A DNA stretch of 64,000 bases from contig NZ_CP067134.1 of assembly GCF_028553765.1 (NCBI RefSeq), forward strand, positions 973,001-1,037,000. The letters run 5' to 3'. Position numbers and translations under genes: made by a program. Below are positions 19,140 through 26,655 of the stretch, one piece after another. This DNA is from Paracoccus stylophorae. GTDB lineage: Bacteria; Pseudomonadota; Alphaproteobacteria; Rhodobacterales; Rhodobacteraceae. The notes under the pieces are model-generated. The model had not been told where the DNA came from, did not search any database, and saw nothing but the letters and a program-made list of their open reading frames with translations. Position 1 is the stretch's first letter. Each line of letters begins with the position of its first letter.

Positions 19140-19708
19140 GGCAGCCAGTCGGTCTTGGCCTCGATATCGGGGCGCGGCCGTTCGGGCGGCGCCGTCCGGC
19201 GCGTGCCGATATGGACCAGCCCGGCGACGCGCTCGCCGTCCTTCAGGCCCAGATGGGCGCGCCCGAACCTTTCATCCAGCGCCGCGAACCCCGTCAGCCA
19301 GGCCGCCCCCCAGCCCGAGGCCAGCGCCGCGTTGACCAGCCCCAGACAGACTGCGCCCGCCGACAGGATCTGTTCCCAGTGCGGGATCTTGTCGCTGTCC
19401 ACCGGCGACGAGACGACGGCGACGATCACCGGCGATGCGAAGGCCGAGGCGGCCTTTTCGGCGGCGGCGGTATCCTGACCGCTGGCCAGAACCTCTTGCC
19501 GCAGGATCGGCGCCAGCCTGTCCAGCGTCTCGCGGCCCAGCACGACGAAACGCCACGGCTCAAGCTTGCCGTGATCGGGGACGCGCGCGGCAAGCGTCAG
19601 CAGCCGGATCAGTTCTTCCCGGTCCGGCGCCGGACCGGTCAGCAGCTTGGGCGGGTGAGATCGGCGGCTGGCCAGAAAATCCAGCGCGCCCTGATTGCGA
19701 TGTTCCAT
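19136..19708 (-). CDS. Nitroreductase family FMN-dependent oxidoreductase
   Basis: The 190-residue protein shows the family pattern: FLASRRSHPPKLL near residues 11-23 (FMN phosphate contact), VPDHGKLEPWRFVVL near 43-57, and a GWGAAWLTG segment around 134-142. It resembles the YdjA type, small single-domain nitroreductases with broad NAD(P)H-dependent activity on nitro compounds or quinones. The physiological substrate is unknown. The start ATG has GGAGACACGG before it; the open frame continues upstream without family similarity. Confidence 0.88.
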   Translation of the reverse strand: MEHRNQGALDFLASRRSHPPKLLTGPAPDREELIRLLTLAARVPDHGKLEPWRFVVLGRETLDRLAPILRQEVLASGQDTAAAEKAASAFASPVIVAVVSSPVDSDKIPHWEQILSAGAVCLGLVNAALASGWGAAWLTGFAALDERFGRAHLGLKDGERVAGLVHIGTRRTAPPERPRPDIEAKTDWLP

Positions 19709-19818
19709 CCGTGTCTCCTTTACCGCCTCAAATAGACACGGCCGCGCAATTTTCCCAGAGACGGGCGCGGCGCGCAAGCCGGCTTGCCCCCGCGCGGCCC
19801 TTGCGCAAGGCTGCGCGG

Positions 19819-20070
19819 ATGACCGATCTGACCCATCTTGCCCGGGGCGGCGCGCGCATTGCCCTGCGCGTGACGCCGCGCGCCCGCCGGAACGCGATTC
19901 AGCTTGACGCGGACGGAACGATTCGCGTCCACGTGACCGCCCCGCCCGAGGATGGCAAGGCGAACGCCGCGGTCGCTGCGCTGCTGGCAAAGGCGATGGG
20001 GGTCGCCCGGACGCGGCTGGTGCTGGTCCGGGGCGCCACCTCGCGCGATAAGGTCTTTCGGCTGGACTAG
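19819..20070 (+). CDS. DUF167 (YggU) family protein
   Basis: The 83-residue protein matches the DUF167/UPF0235 family: LRVTPRARRNAI, then VHVTAPPEDGKANAAV, then LVRGATSRDKVFRL. The fold is known from structures, but the function is not. It stands alone on this strand and its stop overlaps the stop of a converging small gene by 3 bases. Confidence 0.88.
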   Translation: MTDLTHLARGGARIALRVTPRARRNAIQLDADGTIRVHVTAPPEDGKANAAVAALLAKAMGVARTRLVLVRGATSRDKVFRLD

Positions 20071-20315
20071 CCGTCCCTGGTCTCGATCCGGTAATTGCCC
20101 TCGGGCAGGTTCAGGGCCAGACGCAGCTCGGTCAGCTGCTGCATGGTCAGGGTGATCCGCGCGACCTCGCTGCCGTCCGGGCTCATCTGTTCGATCACCA
20201 CGCGGTCGTCGAAGGTCAGGATCACCACATCCTCGTTCAGGGGGCGGGTCCGCGGCTCGGCCTCGTCGATCAGCGTGATCACCGTCGCGTCGAAATCGTG
20301 TTCGATGGTGAACAT
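20067..20315 (-). CDS. Small acidic protein of unknown function
   Basis: The 82-residue protein alternates beta-like strands and ends LNLPEGNYRIETRDG. There are no cysteines, signal peptide or membrane helix. AGGAGAG before the ATG supports translation. I do not recognise a family. It converges with the DUF167 gene. Confidence 0.65.
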   Translation of the reverse strand: MFTIEHDFDATVITLIDEAEPRTRPLNEDVVILTFDDRVVIEQMSPDGSEVARITLTMQQLTELRLALNLPEGNYRIETRDG

Positions 20316-20457
20316 CCAACTCTCCTTGCATCTGCATGACAATCGCGCGAAGCGGGCGATACGGCAACCCGACCTGTTTGCGCGGCCCCCACCGGCAGGA
20401 TAAGCTGCCCGCAAAGCCGCGCCGCAACGCGGTATCAAGACGAATGACGAGGCGCGG

Positions 20458-21225
20458 ATGAGCAGGGACAACGGCACAAGGCGGGTTCGGGCGATCATTC
20501 TGGCAGGGTTGCTGGGCCTTTCGGCCTGCGGGCCGATGCCGGTCGAACAGGCGGGCGGCCGTCCGCAGGCGCCGGCCCCGGTGCCGCCGCCCACGCTGCA
20601 AAGCGATGGCAGCCCCGAAAGCACCGCACGCACCTTCATCGCCGTCATGCGCCGGATGGAACCGGCGGTCGAACGCGAATGCATCCAGCGCCGGACGCAG
20701 CCGATCAACTGCGATTTCCAGTTCGTGATCGACGACCGCCCGGGGCTGGAGCCGAATGCCTTCCAGACCGTCGATGATCGCGGCCGGCCGATCATCGGCT
20801 TTACCCTGTCGCTGATCGCCGCCACCCGCAACGGCGACGAGATCGCCTTCGTCGTCGGCCACGAGGCCAGCCACCACATCCTGAACCATCTTGAACGCAA
20901 ATCGGGCGCGGCGGCGGCCGGGGCGGTGATCCTGGGCAGCATCGCGTCGGTCTATGGCGTCAACCAGTCCGCGGTCGAGACCGCGCAGCGCATCGGCGCC
21001 TCGGTGGGGTCGCGATACTATTCGCGCGACTGGGAACTTCAGGCCGATTATCTGGGTGCCATCATGGCGCTGAATGCGGGGTTCGATCCGGTGAACGGGG
21101 CGCGGTTCTTCCAGCGGATTCCCGATCCGGGCGATCATATCCTGGGCACCCACCCCTCGCGCGCGGCGCGGCTGGCGCAGGTGACGCGCGCGGTCGCGGA
21201 TGTGCGCGCGGGTCTGGTGCGCTAG
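20458..21225 (+). CDS. M48-family zinc metallopeptidase lipoprotein
   Basis: The 255-residue protein has a lipoprotein signal (LSAC, lipidated C24) and a Pro-rich linker. The zinc site HEASH (H135, E136, H139) follows, with the third-ligand region ELQADYLGAIMALNAG near residues 193-210, as in M48 peptidases such as BepA/LoiP. It probably acts in the periplasm at the outer membrane on misfolded proteins. No TPR domain is present, so it is shorter than BepA and closer to LoiP/YcaL in size. The C-terminus contains GTHPSRAARL. DUF2254 starts 4 bases after the stop. Confidence 0.88.
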   Translation: MSRDNGTRRVRAIILAGLLGLSACGPMPVEQAGGRPQAPAPVPPPTLQSDGSPESTARTFIAVMRRMEPAVERECIQRRTQPINCDFQFVIDDRPGLEPNAFQTVDDRGRPIIGFTLSLIAATRNGDEIAFVVGHEASHHILNHLERKSGAAAAGAVILGSIASVYGVNQSAVETAQRIGASVGSRYYSRDWELQADYLGAIMALNAGFDPVNGARFFQRIPDPGDHILGTHPSRAARLAQVTRAVADVRAGLVR

Positions 21226-21229
21226 CCGC

Positions 21230-22522
21230 ATGGGGGTCGGCGCGGGCGAGATCAGTCAGCTGCGGTTCAAGATAAGGGAACTGGCGCAGCAGACCTGGGT
21301 CCGCGTCAGCGCCTTTGCCGTGCTTGGCATTCTGACGGCCATGATCGCGTTCCTGGTCAAGGATTTCATTCCCGACGATCTGCCCGCGCAGATCGGCGCG
21401 GACGCGATCGAATCGATCCTTCAGATCCTCGCGTCCTCGATGCTGGCGGTGACCACGTTTTCGCTGTCGATCCTGACCGGGGCCTATGCATCTGCCGGCA
21501 CGACCGCGACGCCGCGCGCGGTGCGCCTGCTGGTGGCCGATCCGGTCAGCCAGACGGTGCTGGCGACGTTTATCGGCGCGTTCCTGTTCAGCCTGGTCAG
21601 CATCATCCTGCTGAAGACCGAGATTTACGGCAATTCCGGGCGGCTTGTGCTGTTCGGTGTCACGCTGCTGGTCGTGCTGGTCGTGGTCGTGTCGCTGCTG
21701 CGCTGGATCGACAAGCTGGGGCGTCTGGGCCGGGTGGGCGACACGATCGGCCGCGTGACCGCCGCCGCGATCGAGGCGCTGGAAGAACGGCTGAAGGCGC
21801 CATGGCTGGGCGCCAATCCCCTGCGCGGCGCCCCCCCGCCCGAGGCCGAGGCGCTGTGCCCGAAAGAGGTGGGGTTTCTTCAGCATTGCGATATGGCGCG
21901 ATTGTCGGAACTGGCCGACGAGGCGCAGATCCTGATCTATCTGCGCGCGACGCCGGGCGATTTTCTCAGCCCGGCGACACCGGTTCTGTCCGCCCATCCG
22001 ATGCCGCAGGATGCCGAAAAGGCGGACAAGCTGCGCGACCGCCTGCTGGCTTGCATGACGATTCGCGACACCCGCGATTTTCAGCAGGACCCCCGTTTCG
22101 GTCTTCAGGTCCTGTCCGAGATCGCGCAGCGCGCGCTGTCGCCCGGCATCAACGATCCCGGCACCGCGATCCTGGCATCCGGTCACATGCTGAAGGTGAT
22201 GCAGACCTGGCAGGGCGACATGCCGCCGGTGATCGAGTATCCGCGGCTGTTCGTGCCGTCCCTGACCGTCGACGAGATGCTGGAGGAAAGCTTTCTGCCC
22301 GTCGCGCGCGACGGGGCGGCGAATTTTCAGGTGCAGCGAAGCCTGCAGCAGATCCTGCTGGCCTTGGGCGAAATTTCGCCACAACTTTACGGCAAGTCGA
22401 TGGCGGACCTGTCCAAGAAGATGCTGATCTACAGCCAGGACGCTGTTGCACTGGAGTCGCACCGGTCCGAACTGGCCTCGATTTCCGCCCGAATTATGTC
22501 GGTATCGCAAAAGGTTGCGTGA
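21230..22522 (+). CDS. DUF2254 membrane protein
   Basis: The 430-residue protein has four predicted transmembrane helices in the first 175 residues (around 25-45, 70-92, 107-128 and 140-160). A large cytoplasmic domain follows with SPGINDPGTA and FGLQVLSEIAQRALS, typical of DUF2254. The family has no established function. It starts 4 bases after the M48 stop and is probably in the same operon. Confidence 0.85.
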   Translation: MGVGAGEISQLRFKIRELAQQTWVRVSAFAVLGILTAMIAFLVKDFIPDDLPAQIGADAIESILQILASSMLAVTTFSLSILTGAYASAGTTATPRAVRLLVADPVSQTVLATFIGAFLFSLVSIILLKTEIYGNSGRLVLFGVTLLVVLVVVVSLLRWIDKLGRLGRVGDTIGRVTAAAIEALEERLKAPWLGANPLRGAPPPEAEALCPKEVGFLQHCDMARLSELADEAQILIYLRATPGDFLSPATPVLSAHPMPQDAEKADKLRDRLLACMTIRDTRDFQQDPRFGLQVLSEIAQRALSPGINDPGTAILASGHMLKVMQTWQGDMPPVIEYPRLFVPSLTVDEMLEESFLPVARDGAANFQVQRSLQQILLALGEISPQLYGKSMADLSKKMLIYSQDAVALESHRSELASISARIMSVSQKVA

Positions 22523-22689
22523 ATTGAATGGCCGTTCACTGAACCGACTGGTAAAAAATTCCCCGCTGTGGAGAGAAAAAACTGGAATGTCGGCGGATTT
22601 CTGCTTTATTCGCCTTTAGCGCGCACATAAGCGCAGGGCTGCGGTTGACATCGTCAGGGATGTCCGGACGGGAAATCAAAGGGGTGCCC

Positions 22690-23052
22690 ATGATCGGGGT
22701 AGTTGTTTGGAGCAATGCGGCACGCGAAAAGGCCGTGATCTGGTGCGAGGATCAGGCATCGCTTGCCTATCTGCAGGGGCGTCAGGATCTGGTCGATTCG
22801 TCGTATTGGCCGGTCCCCGGCGACCTGCTGGAGCTTGACTGCCAGCCGATCGGCGATCTGCGCCATGCCCGGCAGGTGTCGGTGCTGTCCGAACAGGGAT
22901 GCCCGCAACTGCCGGAATTGCTGCGCAGCGCGGCAGCGCCGCCGGCGCAGGAAAACCATCTGCGGCTTGTCTCGACCCGGCAGGAAACTGCGGGCCACGA
23001 CCGGCGGGACGACCGGCGTCTTCATCCCGCCCGTTCGGCCGCCGGACGCTAG
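22690..23052 (+). CDS. Conserved-looking small soluble protein, function unknown
   Basis: The 120-residue protein has an ordered first 85 residues (MIGVVVWSNAAREKAVIWCED, then WPVPGDLLELD, then CPQLPELL). A basic, probably disordered tail follows. It has no signal peptide or membrane helix. AAAGGGG sits 5 bases before the ATG. The 95 bases at 22530-22625 are unusually AT-rich for this genome and probably hold its promoter. The alternating strands and the WPxPGD turn suggest a small beta-barrel, which is inference only. Confidence 0.65.
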   Translation: MIGVVVWSNAAREKAVIWCEDQASLAYLQGRQDLVDSSYWPVPGDLLELDCQPIGDLRHARQVSVLSEQGCPQLPELLRSAAAPPAQENHLRLVSTRQETAGHDRRDDRRLHPARSAAGR

Positions 23053-23061
23053 GGTTCGGCG

Positions 23062-23622
23062 TCAGACCCCGCGCGACAGCGCCGCAACCCCCGTCCGCGC
23101 CAGTTCCGACAATCCCAGTGGCCGCATCAGATCGGCAAAGGCGTCCAGCTTGGACGGGGTGCCGACCAGTTCGAAGACAAAGCTTTCCAGCGTCGAATCG
23201 ACCACGTTGGCGCGGAAAATCTCGGCGATCCGCAGCGCCTCGACCCGCTTGTCGCCTTGCCCGTGCACCTTGAACAGCCCCAGTTCGCGTTCGACGGTCG
23301 GACCTTCGACGGTCAGGTCGTGAACCTCGTGCACCGGCACGATCCGGCCCAGCTGCGCCTTGATCTGCTCGATCACCTCGGGCGTTCCCCGGGTGACGAC
23401 GGTGATGCGCGACTGGTGACCGGTGTGATCGACCTCGGCTACGGTCAAGCTGTCGATGTTATAGCCGCGTCCCGAAAACAGGCCGATCACCCGGGCCAGC
23501 ACGCCCGGTTCGTTCTCGACCAGCACGGCAAGCGTGTGACTTTCCTCGATCTCGTCATTCGGATCGCGCAAATCATAGGCCGAATGGCTCGACATGCCCT
23601 TCTGGATGTTCAACGCGTTCAT
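23062..23622 (-). CDS. ilvN: Acetolactate synthase small (regulatory) subunit
   Basis: The 186-residue protein has an N-terminal ACT domain with HTLAVLVENEPGVLARVIGLFSGRGYNI (about 33-60) that binds valine for feedback inhibition, and a C-terminal domain ending LGLSELARTG. It is the regulatory partner of the large subunit just upstream, in the first common step of valine, leucine and isoleucine synthesis. AAAGGGCGG precedes the ATG. It lies 67 bases after ilvB on the same strand, so it is co-transcribed. Confidence 0.95.
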   Translation of the reverse strand: MNALNIQKGMSSHSAYDLRDPNDEIEESHTLAVLVENEPGVLARVIGLFSGRGYNIDSLTVAEVDHTGHQSRITVVTRGTPEVIEQIKAQLGRIVPVHEVHDLTVEGPTVERELGLFKVHGQGDKRVEALRIAEIFRANVVDSTLESFVFELVGTPSKLDAFADLMRPLGLSELARTGVAALSRGV

Positions 23623-23663
23623 CGCCCGCCCTTTTCTTCTTTGCGGAAATACCCGGATGGTGA

Positions 23664-23679
23664 CGGGGCCGCGGCCCCG
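23664..23679. repeat. 16-base GC palindrome between ilvB and ilvN
   Basis: CGGGGCCGCGGCCCCG lies 10 bases after the ilvB stop. As RNA it can fold into a short stable hairpin, but no T-run follows, so partial attenuation or mRNA protection is more likely than full termination. Confidence 0.35.
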
Positions 23680-23689
23680 CGCCATCGCC

Positions 23690-25444
23690 TCAGACCAGAA
23701 CCGCGCCCTGCGATTCGATCACGCTTTGCGTCTCGGCCTCGCCCAGCAACATTTCGTTATGCGGCCGGCCGGACGGGATCATCGGAAAGCAGTTCTCGTG
23801 CTTTTCGACCAGCACATCCAGGATGAACGGGCCATCATAGTCGATCATCTGCCGGATCGCGTCGTCCAGGTCCTTGGGGTCGCGGACCTGCGCGCCCTTG
23901 CATCCGAACGCCTCGGCCAGCTTGACGAAATCGGGCAGGCTGTCCGACCACGACTGGCTATAGCGTTCGCCGTGCAGCAATTGCTGCCACTGGCGCACCA
24001 TGCCCAGCCTTTCGTTGTTCAGGATGAACTGCTTGACCGGCAGGCGGAACTGCACCGCCGTGCCCATTTCCTGCATGTTCATCAGCCAGCTTGCATCGCC
24101 CGCCACGTTGATCACCAGCGCGTCGGGATGGGCCATCTGCACGCCGATCGACGCCGGCAGACCATAGCCCATGGTTCCCAGCCCGCCCGACGTCATCCAG
24201 CGATTCGGCTCGTCGAAGCCCAGATACTGCGCCGCCCACATCTGATGCTGACCGACCTCGGTCGTGACATAGCGGTCGTGATCCGCCGTCAGCGCCTCAA
24301 GCCGTTGCAGCGCGTGCTGCGGCTTGATGATCTTGTCGCTGTTGCGGAAGAACAGGCAGTTCTTGGATTTCCAGCCCTCGATCCGTTCCCACCATTGGCC
24401 AAGCGCGGCCGTGTTGACCTTGCGCCCGCGCGATTTCCAGATCTTCAGCAAATCTTCCAGGACGTGGCCGACATCGCCGATGATCGGCAGATCGACCCGG
24501 ATGACCTTGTTGATCGAGGACGGGTCGATATCGACATGGACCTTGACCGATCCGGGGCTGAAATCCGCGACCCGGCCGGTGATCCGGTCATCGAAGCGCG
24601 CGCCCAGATTGATCATCAGATCGCAGTCGTGCATCGCCAGATTGGCCTCGTACAGGCCGTGCATCCCCAGCATCCCGATCCAGTTGCGCCCCGATGCGGG
24701 ATAGGCGCCCAGCCCCATCAGCGTCGAGGTGACGGGAATACCGGTGGCGTCGGCCAGTTCGCGCAGAAGCTGGCTGGCGCCGGGGCCGGAATTGATGACG
24801 CCGCCGCCGGTATACAGGATCGGCCGTTCCGCCTGTTCGATCAGCTCGACCAGCCGGGTGATCGCGGCAGTATCGCCCTTGCGCACCGGCTGATAGCGGG
24901 CCGGTTCGACCTGTTTGGGGCCGACATATTCCGCCGTCGCGAACTGCACATCCTTGGGAATGTCGATCAGCACCGGGCCGGGCCGCCCGGATGTGGCGAC
25001 GTGAAACCCCTTGTGGATCGTCTCGGCCAGCTTGCCCGGGTCCTTCACCAGCCAGTTATGCTTGGTGCAGGGGCGGGTGATGCCGACCGTGTCCGCCTCC
25101 TGAAAGCCGTCGGTGCCGATCAGGAAGGTCGGAACCTGTCCCGACAGCACGACCAGCGGGATCGAATCCAGCAGCGCGTCGGTCAGCCCGGTGACCGCGT
25201 TCGTGGCACCGGGTCCGGACGTCACCAGAACGACGCCCGGCTTGCCGGTCGAGCGCGCATAGCCTTCGGCCATGTGGACCGCGCCCTGTTCGTGGCGGAC
25301 CAGCACATGGGTGATGTCGTTCTGCTGAAAGATCTCGTCGTAGATGGGTAGCACCGCCCCGCCCGGATAGCCGAATACGGTATCGACGCCCTGATCGCGC
25401 AGCGCTTCGACCACCATTCTCGCACCCGTCATCGTTCGGGACAT
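23690..25444 (-). CDS. ilvB: Acetolactate synthase large (catalytic) subunit
   Basis: The 584-residue ThDP enzyme has the catalytic glutamate in [15 protein letters not shown] (near residue 52), the FAD/central domain and the C-terminal ThDP motif [10 protein letters not shown]. It condenses two pyruvates, or pyruvate with 2-oxobutyrate. The chosen ATG has GGAG 8 bases before it; a GTG three codons earlier lies too close to that site. The following ilvN is on the same strand. A promoter and a leader hairpin are visible upstream. Confidence 0.96.
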   Translation of the reverse strand: MSRTMTGARMVVEALRDQGVDTVFGYPGGAVLPIYDEIFQQNDITHVLVRHEQGAVHMAEGYARSTGKPGVVLVTSGPGATNAVTGLTDALLDSIPLVVLSGQVPTFLIGTDGFQEADTVGITRPCTKHNWLVKDPGKLAETIHKGFHVATSGRPGPVLIDIPKDVQFATAEYVGPKQVEPARYQPVRKGDTAAITRLVELIEQAERPILYTGGGVINSGPGASQLLRELADATGIPVTSTLMGLGAYPASGRNWIGMLGMHGLYEANLAMHDCDLMINLGARFDDRITGRVADFSPGSVKVHVDIDPSSINKVIRVDLPIIGDVGHVLEDLLKIWKSRGRKVNTAALGQWWERIEGWKSKNCLFFRNSDKIIKPQHALQRLEALTADHDRYVTTEVGQHQMWAAQYLGFDEPNRWMTSGGLGTMGYGLPASIGVQMAHPDALVINVAGDASWLMNMQEMGTAVQFRLPVKQFILNNERLGMVRQWQQLLHGERYSQSWSDSLPDFVKLAEAFGCKGAQVRDPKDLDDAIRQMIDYDGPFILDVLVEKHENCFPMIPSGRPHNEMLLGEAETQSVIESQGAVLV

Positions 25445-25473
25445 CTTCTTCACTCCATCAGATATGAACCGGA

Positions 25474-25495
25474 CCCGGCAAGCGAACCTGCCGGG
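25474..25495 (-). other. Hairpin in the ilvBN 5' leader
   Basis: CCCGGCA and TGCCGGG form a perfect 7-bp stem with an 8-base loop, between the predicted promoter and the ilvB Shine-Dalgarno site. I found no leader peptide with branched-chain codons, so classical attenuation is not supported. Confidence 0.35.
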
Positions 25496-25504
25496 AGTCG
25501 GCGC

Positions 25505-25533
25505 AAACTATGGATGTGGCCCGACAGGGTCAA
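25505..25533 (-). promoter_or_regulatory. Predicted sigma-70 promoter of ilvBN
   Basis: On the minus strand TTGACC and TAGTTT are separated by 17 bases, about 60 bases before the ilvB start. The -35 is good, the -10 is weak. Confidence 0.45.
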
Positions 25534-25602
25534 TGGGGTTTGGCGGATAAAGTGACGTATCGGCGCCGATTTTTGTAATATTCTTTCGCGACCCGTCAGA
25601 TG

Positions 25603-26442
25603 TCAGCGGTCGAACTGCGGCAGCGCGATCCGGGCGACCTGTTCCACGATCGGATCGACCGACAGCGGATGGGCCTCGCTGCAATGATCCTCGGGGTTGC
25701 CGATGTCCTGCCAGACCCCGCCCTTGTAGATTTCCAGCGCCGAGAAGCGGGCCTTGTAATCCATCTTGCGGCTGCCGGGCACCCAATAACCAAGATAGAC
25801 ATAGGGCAGGTTCGCGGCGCGCGCGATCTCGATATGGTCGAGGATCAGATAGGTGCCCAGACTGGCGGCGCGCAGGCCGGGGTCATAGAAGCTGTAGACA
25901 AGGCTCAGCCCGTCATCCAGCACGTCGGTCAGGCACACCGCGGCCAGATGATCGTCGCCGGCCAGCAGCCGGGCAGGATCGCGCCCGTCGCAGCGATATT
26001 CGATCACGCGGGTCTTGACCGGCGTTTCCTCGATCATGGCGGCGAATTCGAAGATGTCCATGTCGGCCATGCCGCCATCGGCGTGGCGCCGGTCCAGATA
26101 GCTGCGGAACAGATCGAACTGCTCTTCGGTGGCCCAGGCGCTGGTGGCGATCCGGCGCAACCCCTCGTTCCGGCGCAGCAGCCGGCGCTGCGTGCGCGAG
26201 GCGGTGAAATCCGCGACCCGGATGCGCGCCGACATGCAGGCGACGCAGCTTTCGCAGCTGGGCCGATACAGCACGTTCTGCGATCTGCGGAAACCCTGCC
26301 GCGACAGCGCGTTGTTCAGTTCGGCCGCGTTGTCGCCATGCAGCGCGGTGAACAGCTTCCGTTCGGCCCGGCCGTGCAGATACGGGCAGGGCTGCGGGGC
26401 CGTCACATAGAATTGCGGCGCATGCGGGACCGTATGGCGCAT
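25603..26442 (-). CDS. bpt: Aspartate/glutamate leucyltransferase (arginyltransferase homolog)
   Basis: The 279-residue protein has the ATE-type N-terminal domain with a cysteine cluster (CESCVAC, near residues 63-69). The C-terminal GNAT-like domain carries [15 protein letters not shown] and [20 protein letters not shown]. Bpt moves leucine from Leu-tRNA to N-terminal Asp or Glu of proteins, marking them for ClpS/ClpAP in the N-degron pathway. The start is the ATG giving [14 protein letters not shown], the usual family N-terminus. It is divergent from glnE. Confidence 0.92.
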   Translation of the reverse strand: MRHTVPHAPQFYVTAPQPCPYLHGRAERKLFTALHGDNAAELNNALSRQGFRRSQNVLYRPSCESCVACMSARIRVADFTASRTQRRLLRRNEGLRRIATSAWATEEQFDLFRSYLDRRHADGGMADMDIFEFAAMIEETPVKTRVIEYRCDGRDPARLLAGDDHLAAVCLTDVLDDGLSLVYSFYDPGLRAASLGTYLILDHIEIARAANLPYVYLGYWVPGSRKMDYKARFSALEIYKGGVWQDIGNPEDHCSEAHPLSVDPIVEQVARIALPQFDR

Positions 26443-26620
26443 CAGGCGCGGTCCGTGCGGAATATGGACAGAACGGAACTGATCATGCCTGGGACGCGGA
26501 TCTGTCTTTGCGTGAAGGGTTGGACTGGGCAAAAGCCTAGCAACGAATTTCCGATGCGCCAAGCGGGGAAAGGGTTAACCTCACCGGGTCTTGCGATCCC
26601 GGCCGGCAATCGGCTTCGCG

Positions 26621-26648
26621 TTGACGTAACGTCGGCTTCGGCTAGTCT
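26621..26648 (+). promoter_or_regulatory. Predicted glnE promoter very close to the start codon
   Basis: TTGACG and TAGTCT are separated by 16 bases, and the -10 ends only 7 bases before the glnE ATG. A transcript from it would begin at or next to the ATG, that is, be leaderless. Confidence 0.4.
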
Positions 26649-26655
26649 GGCCGGC

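Noticed and set aside
22645..22650. A perfect TTGACA upstream of the 120-residue protein
   Set aside because: No acceptable -10 lies 15-19 bases downstream (the bases there are CGGGAA-like), so it is probably chance; the AT-rich patch further up is a better promoter candidate.
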